From: Lutibacter sp.
GTDB taxonomy: Bacteria > Bacteroidota > Bacteroidia > Flavobacteriales > Flavobacteriaceae
Assembly (NCBI GenBank): GCA_021647265.1
Contig: JAKIVA010000066.1
Span: 1-11,537, forward strand
Direction: 5' to 3'
Length of the DNA stretch: 11,537 bases
The position numbers were made by a program, and so were the translations under genes. Below are positions 6,247-11,537 of this stretch, in pieces (position 1 is the stretch's first letter; each line of letters opens with the position of its first letter). Under the pieces are notes generated by a model. It saw only the letters and a list, made by a program, of their open reading frames with translations, was not told the origin of the DNA and searched no databases.

Positions 6247-7680
6247 ATGGAAAATATAGAATCTAATAAGTCCGAACAAAATTCAGTTGTAAATGGCTCT
6301 CCTACTAAAGATGAAGTTAAAGGAGCTTGGCATACCATAAAACAATTTATTTTTGAATTATTAGATATCAGACTTGATACAGATAAAAAAGGCACCATTG
6401 AAGATATTAAAGGGAATATCTCTATGAAAGGGCATACAGCATGGGTACTTGTTTTTTCAATTTTAATAGCTTCAATAGGATTAAATATTAGCTCTACCGC
6501 TGTTGTTATTGGAGCTATGCTTATTTCTCCTTTAATGGGTCCTATTTTAGGCGTTGGTTTATCTATTGGTATTAATGATATTGATACTTTAAAGCGTTCC
6601 TTAATAAATTTAGGAGTTATGATTGGATTGAGTTTAGCAACTTCATTTCTATTCTTTTTAATTCCTATTTTTAGAGATGAAACTCCTGAAATTTTAGCAA
6701 GAACCGCACCAGATGTAAGAGACGTTTTTATAGCCATTGCCGGTGGTTTAGCTTTGATAATTGCCTTGAGTAGAAGGAGCGAACAAACCAATACCATTGC
6801 TGGTGTAGCCATTGCAACTGCTCTAATGCCACCACTTTGTACAGCCGGTTACGGATTAGCAACTTGGAATTTGAGTTATTTTGGAGGAGCTATGTTTTTG
6901 TTTACTATCAATACCATTTTTATTGCTTTGGCTACATTTATGATTGTTAAATTTTTACGGTTTCCTATGGTTAAATATATTAATTCAACTAAAAGAAAAC
7001 GTATCGCAAGAACAGCTTCTTTTGTAGCACTCATAGTTTTTGCTGGGAGTATTTTTTTGTTTTTTAATTTATTTAAAGAAAACCAGTTTAAACGGGCTGC
7101 CCAACACTTTATTAATGATGTTAAAAAGAGTAAAATTAGCATTATTGACGAAGAAGATAAAAATATAAGTTATAAAAACAGAAGCATAAAGCTTATTATT
7201 TATGGTAACAAACTTTCTAAAGAAGATAAAGATTATTGGATTGCTAAACTACCTGAGTATGGTTTAAATAATACAAAATTAATTTTACAGCAAGGTATAG
7301 ATGATTCTGATTTACGTAATGAAGTAAAAAACTTAAGTGATTTATATACTCATAATCAAAAAATAATTTCTTCAAGAGATGAATCCATTAAGGAGAAAGA
7401 AGAAAAAATTAAATTATTAGAAACTGAATTATCCAATTATTACAAAAATCAAATCCCTTTTCTTCAAATTAGCAAAGAAGCGCAGATTAATTATAATGGT
7501 TTATCAAATTTAAGCTATGCTAAAATGATAAAAACAAATTTTAATACAATTGACACTATTACCGTTTTTAACACAAGGTGGTATGACTCTGTTCCAAATA
7601 TTTCTCAACAGAAGCTATTACTAAAAAAGTGGCTAAAAACACGTCTAAATCTAGATACTATTGTTGTTAAAACCGAGTAA
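6247..7680 (+). CDS. DUF389-family multipass membrane protein with cytoplasmic-type coiled-coil tail
   Basis: I start at ATG 6247 (477 residues); a TTG two codons earlier at 6241 is less likely. After a polar N-terminus (1-60) come about six or seven hydrophobic segments at roughly 66-80, 85-108, 119-140, 158-174, 184-205, 211-235 and 257-277. The segments carry the family motifs GAMLISPLMGPILGVGLSIG and ATALMPPLCTAGYGLA, which together identify DUF389. The C-terminal about 200 residues are soluble: a mixed alpha/beta stretch (RSIKLIIYGNKLSKEDKDYW, about 312-331), then a lysine/glutamate heptad-like coiled coil (about 355-398). The family has no established biochemical function; a transport or ion-handling role is only suggested by topology. 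It is the last gene of the operon and ends 10 bp before a strong terminator. Confidence 0.88.
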   Translation: MENIESNKSEQNSVVNGSPTKDEVKGAWHTIKQFIFELLDIRLDTDKKGTIEDIKGNISMKGHTAWVLVFSILIASIGLNISSTAVVIGAMLISPLMGPILGVGLSIGINDIDTLKRSLINLGVMIGLSLATSFLFFLIPIFRDETPEILARTAPDVRDVFIAIAGGLALIIALSRRSEQTNTIAGVAIATALMPPLCTAGYGLATWNLSYFGGAMFLFTINTIFIALATFMIVKFLRFPMVKYINSTKRKRIARTASFVALIVFAGSIFLFFNLFKENQFKRAAQHFINDVKKSKISIIDEEDKNISYKNRSIKLIIYGNKLSKEDKDYWIAKLPEYGLNNTKLILQQGIDDSDLRNEVKNLSDLYTHNQKIISSRDESIKEKEEKIKLLETELSNYYKNQIPFLQISKEAQINYNGLSNLSYAKMIKTNFNTIDTITVFNTRWYDSVPNISQQKLLLKKWLKTRLNLDTIVVKTE

Positions 7681-7690
7681 TTTATAAAAG

Positions 7691-7721
7691 AAAAAAGCAA
7701 ACCAAATGGTTTGCTTTTTTT
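7691..7721. terminator. Bidirectional intrinsic terminator between DUF389 gene and tRNA-Tyr
   Basis: The arms 7691-7704 and 7707-7720 are perfect 14-bp inverted repeats (core GCAAACC/GGTTTGC) with a flanking T-run on the plus strand and an A-run (T-run in the minus transcript) on the other side. It starts 10 bp after the DUF389 stop and ends 2 bp before the tRNA-Tyr 3' end, so one hairpin can stop both convergent transcripts. Confidence 0.88.
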
Positions 7722-7722
7722 G

Positions 7723-7803
<81 letters not shown>

Positions 7804-7810
7804 GAAATTT

Positions 7811-7841
7811 AAAAAAAACTCCTCATTTTTGAGAAGTTTTT
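7811..7841 (-). terminator. Terminator-like hairpin between tRNA-Lys and tRNA-Tyr
   Basis: On the minus strand, AAAAACTTCTCA (7841-7830), a 4-nt loop, and TGAGGAGTTTTT (7825-7814) form a stem with 11 of 12 pairs, followed by more T residues to 7811. This looks like an intrinsic terminator or attenuator placed after tRNA-Lys and before tRNA-Tyr. The stem has few G-C pairs, so it may be leaky or just a processing signal. Confidence 0.5.
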
Positions 7842-7858
7842 GTGACCTGACTGTGGCT
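7842..7858 (-). pseudogene. Fragment duplicating the 3' end of tRNA-Lys
   Basis: Positions 7842-7858 match 7914-7930, the 3' end of tRNA-Lys (acceptor 3' strand plus start of the T stem), at 15 of 17 bases. No other tRNA arms are present, so it is a remnant only. Such partial copies of a tRNA 3' end can be left by integrase-mediated insertion/excision at the tRNA or by unequal recombination in tRNA clusters. Confidence 0.5.
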
Positions 7859-7861
7859 TAC

Positions 7862-7876
7862 TTCGACTACGCTCAG
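7862..7876 (+). repeat. Dispersed repeat block TTCGACTACGCTCAG
   Basis: This 15-bp block differs from the palindrome arm at 1888-1902 (TTCGACTGCGCTCAA) by one internal base and the last base. Here only a single, unpaired arm is present, in the spacer between the two tRNA genes and directly behind the tRNA-Lys fragment. Confidence 0.55.
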
Positions 7877-7914
7877 CATAAACTTCTCGCCTATAAAATT
7901 TACAGTCATAATAG

Positions 7915-7987
7915 TGACCTGGCTGGGGCTCGAACCCAGGACCACCTCCTTAAAAGGGAGGTGCTCTACCAACTGAGCTACCAGGTC
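7915..7987 (-). tRNA. tRNA-Lys (anticodon TTT)
   Basis: The 73-nt gene folds perfectly. The acceptor stem is GACCTGG/CCAGGTC with discriminator A, the D arm GCTC-AGTTGGTA-GAGC, and the anticodon stem CCTCC/GGAGG around CTTTTAA (anticodon TTT). The variable loop is short, and the T arm is CTGGG-TTCGAGC-CCCAG. CCA is not encoded. It is the promoter-proximal gene of the tRNA pair, about 17 nt downstream of the predicted transcription start. Part of its 3' end is repeated 72 bp downstream at 7842-7858. Confidence 0.96.
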
Positions 7988-8010
7988 ATTCTTTTTCTTT
8001 TTAGCGGGTG

Positions 8011-8040
8011 CAAATATAACTGTAAATTTTACAAAAACAA
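8011..8040 (-). promoter_or_regulatory. Promoter of the tRNA-Lys/tRNA-Tyr unit (TTG-N19-TATATTTG)
   Basis: Read on the minus strand there is TTG at 8040-8038, exactly 19 bp, then TATATTTG at 8018-8011. This is a full match to the Bacteroidota sigma-A-type consensus TTG-N19-TAnnTTTG. The predicted start near 8004 leaves a short leader before the tRNA-Lys 5' end at 7987. The -33 element lies only 9 bp past the MlaF-like gene's stop codon. Confidence 0.85.
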
Positions 8041-8049
8041 ACTTCTTTT

Positions 8050-8817
8050 CTATTTTGTTTCATTTAAATAAGCCTCTTTAACTTTCTTAAATAAATTAGA
8101 TGAATACACAAAATCTACAACCACCTCATTTTCAGTTTTAAAAATATCTTTATTAGTTCCTTCCCACGCTTTAACTCCATTTTTCAAAAAAACAATTTTT
8201 TCACCAATTTCCATAACAGAATTCATATCATGTGAATTAATAATAGTTATCATCTGGTATTCTTTCGTAATTTCCTGAATTAAATTATCAATAACAGTAG
8301 CTGTAATAGGATCTAAACCGGAATTAGGTTCATCACAAAATAAATACTTTGGATTCATCACAATTGCTCTTGCTATGGCAACACGTTTTTGCATACCTCC
8401 AGATAATTCAGCTGGAAACTTTTTATTTACATTTTCTAAATTTACCCTTTTTAAAACTGCATTTACACGATCTAACATTTCTGAAGGCTGATTTTTTGTA
8501 AACATTTTTAAAGGAAACATTATATTTTCTTCAACTGTCAAAGAATCATACAAAGCACCTCCTTGAAAAACCATTCCTATTTCCTTTCTTAATTGTCGTT
8601 GCTGTTTAATACTAAGTTCAGTATGTTTTCTTCCATCAAAACAAATTACCCCTTTTTCTGGAACAAATAACCCAAGCAAACATTTTAAAAAAACTGTTTT
8701 ACCCGATCCGCTTTGCCCAATAATCATGTTTATTTTTCCTTTTTCAAATGTTGTTGAAATACCTTTCAAAACAGGAACACCATTGAATTCTTTATATAAA
8801 TCTGTTACTTCAATCAT
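8050..8817 (-). CDS. mlaF: MlaF-type ABC transporter ATP-binding protein
   Basis: The 255-residue protein is the ATPase of an ABC system that moves phospholipids between the membranes (Mla/MCE type). All motifs are intact: Walker A GQSGSGKT (34-41), Q-loop Gln85 (VFQGGALYDSLTV, typical of the MlaF group), signature LSGGM (138-142), Walker B YLFCDEP (158-164) with catalytic Glu163, and the switch His196. There is no membrane segment, so it acts on the cytoplasmic face with the MlaE permease encoded directly upstream. The permease stop TAA abuts this ATG with no gap, so translational coupling is likely. No MCE-domain substrate-binding gene (MlaD) follows; the tRNA unit lies downstream. The symbol reflects family membership, not proven function. 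Confidence 0.88.
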   Translation of the reverse strand: MIEVTDLYKEFNGVPVLKGISTTFEKGKINMIIGQSGSGKTVFLKCLLGLFVPEKGVICFDGRKHTELSIKQQRQLRKEIGMVFQGGALYDSLTVEENIMFPLKMFTKNQPSEMLDRVNAVLKRVNLENVNKKFPAELSGGMQKRVAIARAIVMNPKYLFCDEPNSGLDPITATVIDNLIQEITKEYQMITIINSHDMNSVMEIGEKIVFLKNGVKAWEGTNKDIFKTENEVVVDFVYSSNLFKKVKEAYLNETK

Positions 8818-9558
8818 TTATCCTAAAATCATTTGAGTTAAAAAGTAGTTTAATAAAATAATAACAATACTAGTCCAAACCACAGCTTGTGTACTTGCTC
8901 TTCCAACTTCTAAGGAGCCTCCTTTAACATAATACCCATGATATGCAGGGATAGTAGCAATTACAAAGGCAAAAACTACTGTTTTAGTTAGTGCATATTT
9001 TATATAATAAGGGTCAAAATCTAACTGAATTCCATAAATATAATCTTCACTATAAAATAAATCAGTTAAAATTCCTGCATAATACCCTCCTAGTATCCCT
9101 AAAAACATCGCTAATAAAATTAACAATGGGTAAAAGAAAAGTGCTGCAATAATTTTTGGTAAAATTAAATAATTTAAAGAGTTTATCCCCATGACTTCAA
9201 GGGCATCAATTTGCTCAGTAACTCTCATAGTTCCAATACTTGATGCTATATAAGACCCTACCTTTCCCGCTAAAATTATGGACATAAAAGTTGGTGCAAA
9301 TTCTAAAATCATAGATCTTTTCGCCGCAAAACCTATTAAATATTTTGGTATAAAAGGGCTCTCAATATTCATAGCTGTTTGTATAGCAACAACACCTCCT
9401 ACAAAAAAAGAAATAAACATAATAATGCCCATTGATTTTAAACCTAAATCTTCAATCTCTCTAAATAAAACTTCTCTAAATACTGACCATTTTTGAGGTT
9501 TTCTAAAAACCTGTTTTAGCATAATAAAATACTTTCCAATATGCTTTAAGTAGTTCAT
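8818..9558 (-). CDS. mlaE: MlaE-type ABC transporter permease
   Basis: The 246-residue integral inner-membrane protein has the MlaE permease layout. An amphipathic N-terminal helix (about 5-40) precedes hydrophobic segments at about 43-64, 83-105, 130-165, 188-205 and 228-245. The conserved middle block EFAPTFMSIILAGKVGSYIA with MRVTEQIDALEVMGIN (86-126) is the most diagnostic part of the family. The C-terminal GGSLEVGRASTQAVV (213-227) is also typical. It pairs with the MlaF-like ATPase encoded downstream with zero spacing to form the core of an MCE-type lipid transporter. The start at 9558 gives the N-terminal helix expected of the family. The upstream gap to the phosphatase gene has no convincing -33/-7 pair on this strand. 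Confidence 0.9.
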   Translation of the reverse strand: MNYLKHIGKYFIMLKQVFRKPQKWSVFREVLFREIEDLGLKSMGIIMFISFFVGGVVAIQTAMNIESPFIPKYLIGFAAKRSMILEFAPTFMSIILAGKVGSYIASSIGTMRVTEQIDALEVMGINSLNYLILPKIIAALFFYPLLILLAMFLGILGGYYAGILTDLFYSEDYIYGIQLDFDPYYIKYALTKTVVFAFVIATIPAYHGYYVKGGSLEVGRASTQAVVWTSIVIILLNYFLTQMILG

Positions 9559-9647
9559 TTTATTTTCTTTTTGGCTAAAATATTAAATTAATACTACCTA
9601 ATAATGTTTTTGTAACATAAAAATCATTTTAAATACTAAAAATAAAG

Positions 9648-9655
9648 TAATTTTG
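9648..9655 (+). promoter_or_regulatory. Probable -7 element TAATTTTG for the alkaline phosphatase gene
   Basis: TAATTTTG fits TAnnTTTG and lies 30 bp before the ATG at 9686, giving a leader of about 24 nt. No TTG is present at the -33 distance, so an activator may be needed; phosphate control would be usual for such a gene, but I see no recognisable box. Confidence 0.4.
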
Positions 9656-9685
9656 AACTCTATAAATTGTAACTTTTTAATTCAA

Positions 9686-11371
9686 ATGAAGAAACTAATT
9701 TTTTTAATATTTATAAGCTTAAGTTTAGTACAATGTATTGCTATTAAATCTAAAACTACAACTACATCTTCAACCATTCCAACCAGTTCTTCACCAAATA
9801 ATATTCAACAAATAAATCCAAAATTAATTATTGGTATTGTAGTTGACCAAATGCGTTATGATTATTTAATCAAATTTTATAATAAATATGGTGAGGGAGG
9901 CTTTAAAAGATTGATAAATGAAGGTTACAATTTAGAAAATGTACATTTTAATTATATCCCTACATATACTGCGGTTGGGCATACATCAATTTACACAGGT
10001 GCCACACCTGCTACCCACGGTATTATTTCAAATAATTGGTATGATAAATTTAGTAAAAAATATATTTATTGTGCCGATGATGATAGATACAGTACTGTAG
10101 GTGCAAAATCTGGAGGTAATAAATCTCCTCAAAGAATACTAACAACTACTATAACTGATCAGCTTCGATTAGCTCAAAATATGAAAGGTAAAACAATTGG
10201 TATTGCTATAAAAGATAGAGCTGCTATTTTACCTGCTGGTCATACAGCAACTGCTGCTTATTGGTTTGAAGGCAATAATGAAGGTAAATTTATTTCTAGT
10301 ACTTTTTATATGAATGAACTTCCTAGCTGGGTAATTGCATTTAACAACTCTGGAAAAGCAAATACCTATTTAAATGAAACTTGGAATACCTACTACGACA
10401 TTTCAACTTATACTGAATCTTTAACCGACAATAACCCTTATGAAGGTTTGTTTAAAGGCAAAGACACTCCTACTTTCCCTTATAATTTGGCAAAATTGAG
10501 AAAATTAAATAATAACTACGATTTATTGAAGGCTGTACCTCAAGGGAATTCTATTACAACTGACTTTGCAGAAGCAACTATTATTGGTGAGAACCTTGGA
10601 AAAACAACGTTTACAGATTTTTTAACTATTAGTTATTCGAGTACAGATTATGTTGGTCATTTATTTGGCCCAAATGCTATTGAACTCGAAGACACTTATA
10701 TTAGATTAGATAGAGAGCTTGAAAAGCTATTGAATTTTTTAGATAGTCACGTTGGTAAAAATAATTACACACTATTTTTAACAGCCGACCACGCTGTGGT
10801 TCCTGTACCTGCATATTTAAACTCATTAAAAATACCTGGAGGTTATTTTGATTCAAAAGGATTTGAAAAATTTGTAGATGAAATTACTTTAGAATATTTT
10901 AATTCAAATGAATTGGTTGAAAACATTTCAAATTATCAAATTTTCTTAAATAAAGAAAAAATAAAATCTTTAAATCTAAATGTACACCATGTATCTCAAA
11001 TTATTGCTGATGAAATAATAAATTTCGACAAAGTTTATAAAACTGTAACTGCACACACTCTGCAAACAACAAGTTTTACCTCAGGTATTTTACAAACAAT
11101 TCAAAACGGCTATAATCAAAAGTTATCTGGAGATATTCTTTTTTCATTAGAACCTTCAACTATTAGGCATTCTAAAAAAGGCACTTCTCATGGGTCTGGG
11201 TATAATTATGATACACATGTTCCATTGATATTCTACGGAAATAGAATTCAAAAAGGAAAATCAAACAAATACTACACAATCACAAGTATTGCACCCACAT
11301 TAGCACATTTTTTACATATTACAGAGCCTAGTGGAAGTACAGACAAGCTTATTAATGAAGTTTTAAAATAA
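9686..11371 (+). CDS. pafA: PafA-family alkaline phosphatase, probable lipoprotein
   Basis: I choose the ATG at 9686 (561 residues) because it starts an export signal (MKKLIFLIFISLSLVQC); the frame is open back to a TTG at 9653. Cys17 may be lipidated, though Gln at -1 is unusual. A Thr/Ser-rich linker (22-38) follows. The alkaline phosphatase-superfamily fold is shown by metal ligand Asp54 (GIVVDQMRYD), the probable Thr nucleophile at 95 (YTAVGHTSIYTG) and Asn116 (SNNWYD). It is further shown by Asp321/His325 (STDYVGH), Asp368-His369 (TADHAVV) and a late His near 511 (YDTHVP). The Lys176-Asp-Arg178 pair (IAIKDRAAILPAGH) matches the Lys/Arg phosphate contacts of PafA monoesterases rather than phosphodiesterases. 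It would release phosphate from organic phosphomonoesters outside the inner membrane. It is monocistronic, diverging from mlaE. Confidence 0.9.
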   Translation: MKKLIFLIFISLSLVQCIAIKSKTTTTSSTIPTSSSPNNIQQINPKLIIGIVVDQMRYDYLIKFYNKYGEGGFKRLINEGYNLENVHFNYIPTYTAVGHTSIYTGATPATHGIISNNWYDKFSKKYIYCADDDRYSTVGAKSGGNKSPQRILTTTITDQLRLAQNMKGKTIGIAIKDRAAILPAGHTATAAYWFEGNNEGKFISSTFYMNELPSWVIAFNNSGKANTYLNETWNTYYDISTYTESLTDNNPYEGLFKGKDTPTFPYNLAKLRKLNNNYDLLKAVPQGNSITTDFAEATIIGENLGKTTFTDFLTISYSSTDYVGHLFGPNAIELEDTYIRLDRELEKLLNFLDSHVGKNNYTLFLTADHAVVPVPAYLNSLKIPGGYFDSKGFEKFVDEITLEYFNSNELVENISNYQIFLNKEKIKSLNLNVHHVSQIIADEIINFDKVYKTVTAHTLQTTSFTSGILQTIQNGYNQKLSGDILFSLEPSTIRHSKKGTSHGSGYNYDTHVPLIFYGNRIQKGKSNKYYTITSIAPTLAHFLHITEPSGSTDKLINEVLK

Positions 11372-11411
11372 GTTTAGCAGTATCACATAAACTGTGTAAG
11401 TTTAAAAAATG

Positions 11412-11441
11412 AGGCTGTCTGAAAAGGCAGTCTTTTTTTTT
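11412..11441 (+). terminator. Intrinsic terminator-like hairpin after the phosphatase gene, within the IS end
   Basis: AGGCTGTCT (11412-11420), a GAAA tetraloop, and AGGCAGTCT (11425-11433) pair over 9 bp with two G-U wobbles in RNA, followed by nine T. It is well placed to end phosphatase transcription. It coincides with the probable IS terminus, so it may also shield the transposase gene from outside transcription. Confidence 0.6.
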
Positions 11442-11474
11442 GGAAAAAAGCAAGAGATTGATTATTTTCATGGA

Positions 11475-11537
11475 ATGAAATCAAAAGCAGTATTCAAGAC
11501 TTATAATCAAGATCAATTAAGTTTACTACCTCCAAGT
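11475..11537 (+). CDS. IS1182-family transposase, first 21 codons (cut by window edge)
   Basis: From ATG 11475 the frame is open to the right edge and encodes MKSKAVFK followed by TYNQDQLSLLPPS. The FK-x-Y-x-x-x-Q-x-x-LLPPS pattern is the characteristic N-terminus of IS1182-type DDE transposases, where it is usually followed by the SL-x-E-LIP-x-x-HP region. The catalytic DDE residues are beyond the window. An upstream ATG at 11470 runs into a stop after one codon, so 11475 is the sensible start. Whether the gene is intact cannot be judged. Confidence 0.7.
   Translation, partial: MKSKAVFKTYNQDQLSLLPPS

Larger units (their letters stand above)
11411..11537 (+). mobile_element. Left end of an IS1182-type insertion sequence (cut by window edge)
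   Basis: The region starts at GAGGCTGTCTGAAAAGGCAG, which resembles terminal inverted repeats of IS1182-group elements as I remember them, and runs into a transposase start at 11475. The right end and any target-site duplication lie outside the window, so the boundary at 11411 is provisional. It begins 39 bp after the phosphatase stop codon. Confidence 0.55.

Noticed and set aside
6228..6812. A 194-codon minus-strand open frame opposite the DUF389 gene
   Set aside because: It is fully antisense to a well-supported membrane protein, and its composition reflects the complement of hydrophobic codons.
8032..8059. A/T-only stem (AAACAAA/TTTGTTT) at the end of the MlaF-like gene as a terminator
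   Set aside because: Seven pairs with only one G-C and a 12-nt loop are too weak, and the sequence overlaps the tRNA promoter -33 element.

Overview
The window looks like chromosomal DNA of a member of the Bacteroidota, most likely Flavobacteriaceae. The DNA is strongly AT-rich and genes start without clear Shine-Dalgarno sequences. Bacteroidota-type -7 elements (TAnnTTTG) precede several genes, exported proteins begin MKK-, one lipoprotein has an acidic tract right after its lipid cysteine, and the gene families (PafA-type phosphatase, DUF389 membrane protein, MlaEF pair) fit the group. I infer this from content, not from a database match.

Layout. Positions 1-1517 (minus strand) hold three exported proteins: a SHOCT-tailed periplasmic protein, a small outer-membrane beta-barrel and, 5 bp behind it, a surface-type lipoprotein cut by the window edge. 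Positions 1518-1952 contain no gene but hold a leader hairpin and a palindrome-bearing repeat element of about 200 bp that runs into the 3' end of the next gene. Positions 1953-3800 (minus) encode an exported amidohydrolase followed by a RimJ/RimL-type acetyltransferase. A 79-bp divergent promoter region separates these from a four-gene plus-strand operon (3880-7680): SDR oxidoreductase, SprT-like metalloprotease domain protein, mannose-1-phosphate guanylyltransferase and a DUF389 membrane protein. That operon ends at a strong hairpin terminator shared with two convergent tRNA genes on the minus strand, tRNA-Tyr(GTA) and tRNA-Lys(TTT). The tRNA pair has the best promoter in the window, a TTG-N19-TATATTTG match. 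Upstream of it (8050-9558, minus) lies an MlaE permease/MlaF ATPase pair. Positions 9686-11371 (plus) encode a PafA-family alkaline phosphatase with a lipoprotein-like signal. The right edge enters an IS1182-type insertion sequence, of which only the left end and the first 21 transposase codons are present.

How the parts relate. Most genes serve the cell envelope: lipid transport across the periplasm (MlaEF), GDP-mannose supply for surface glycans (ManC), phosphate scavenging (PafA), peptide or amide turnover (amidohydrolase) and outer-membrane/surface proteins. I see no defence system, CRISPR array, prophage or biosynthetic cluster. The signals least explained by ordinary annotation are the repeat element at the acetyltransferase 3' end, a partial copy of the tRNA-Lys 3' end in the tRNA spacer with competing hairpins, a 9-bp direct repeat upstream of the beta-barrel gene, and the insertion sequence abutting the phosphatase gene.
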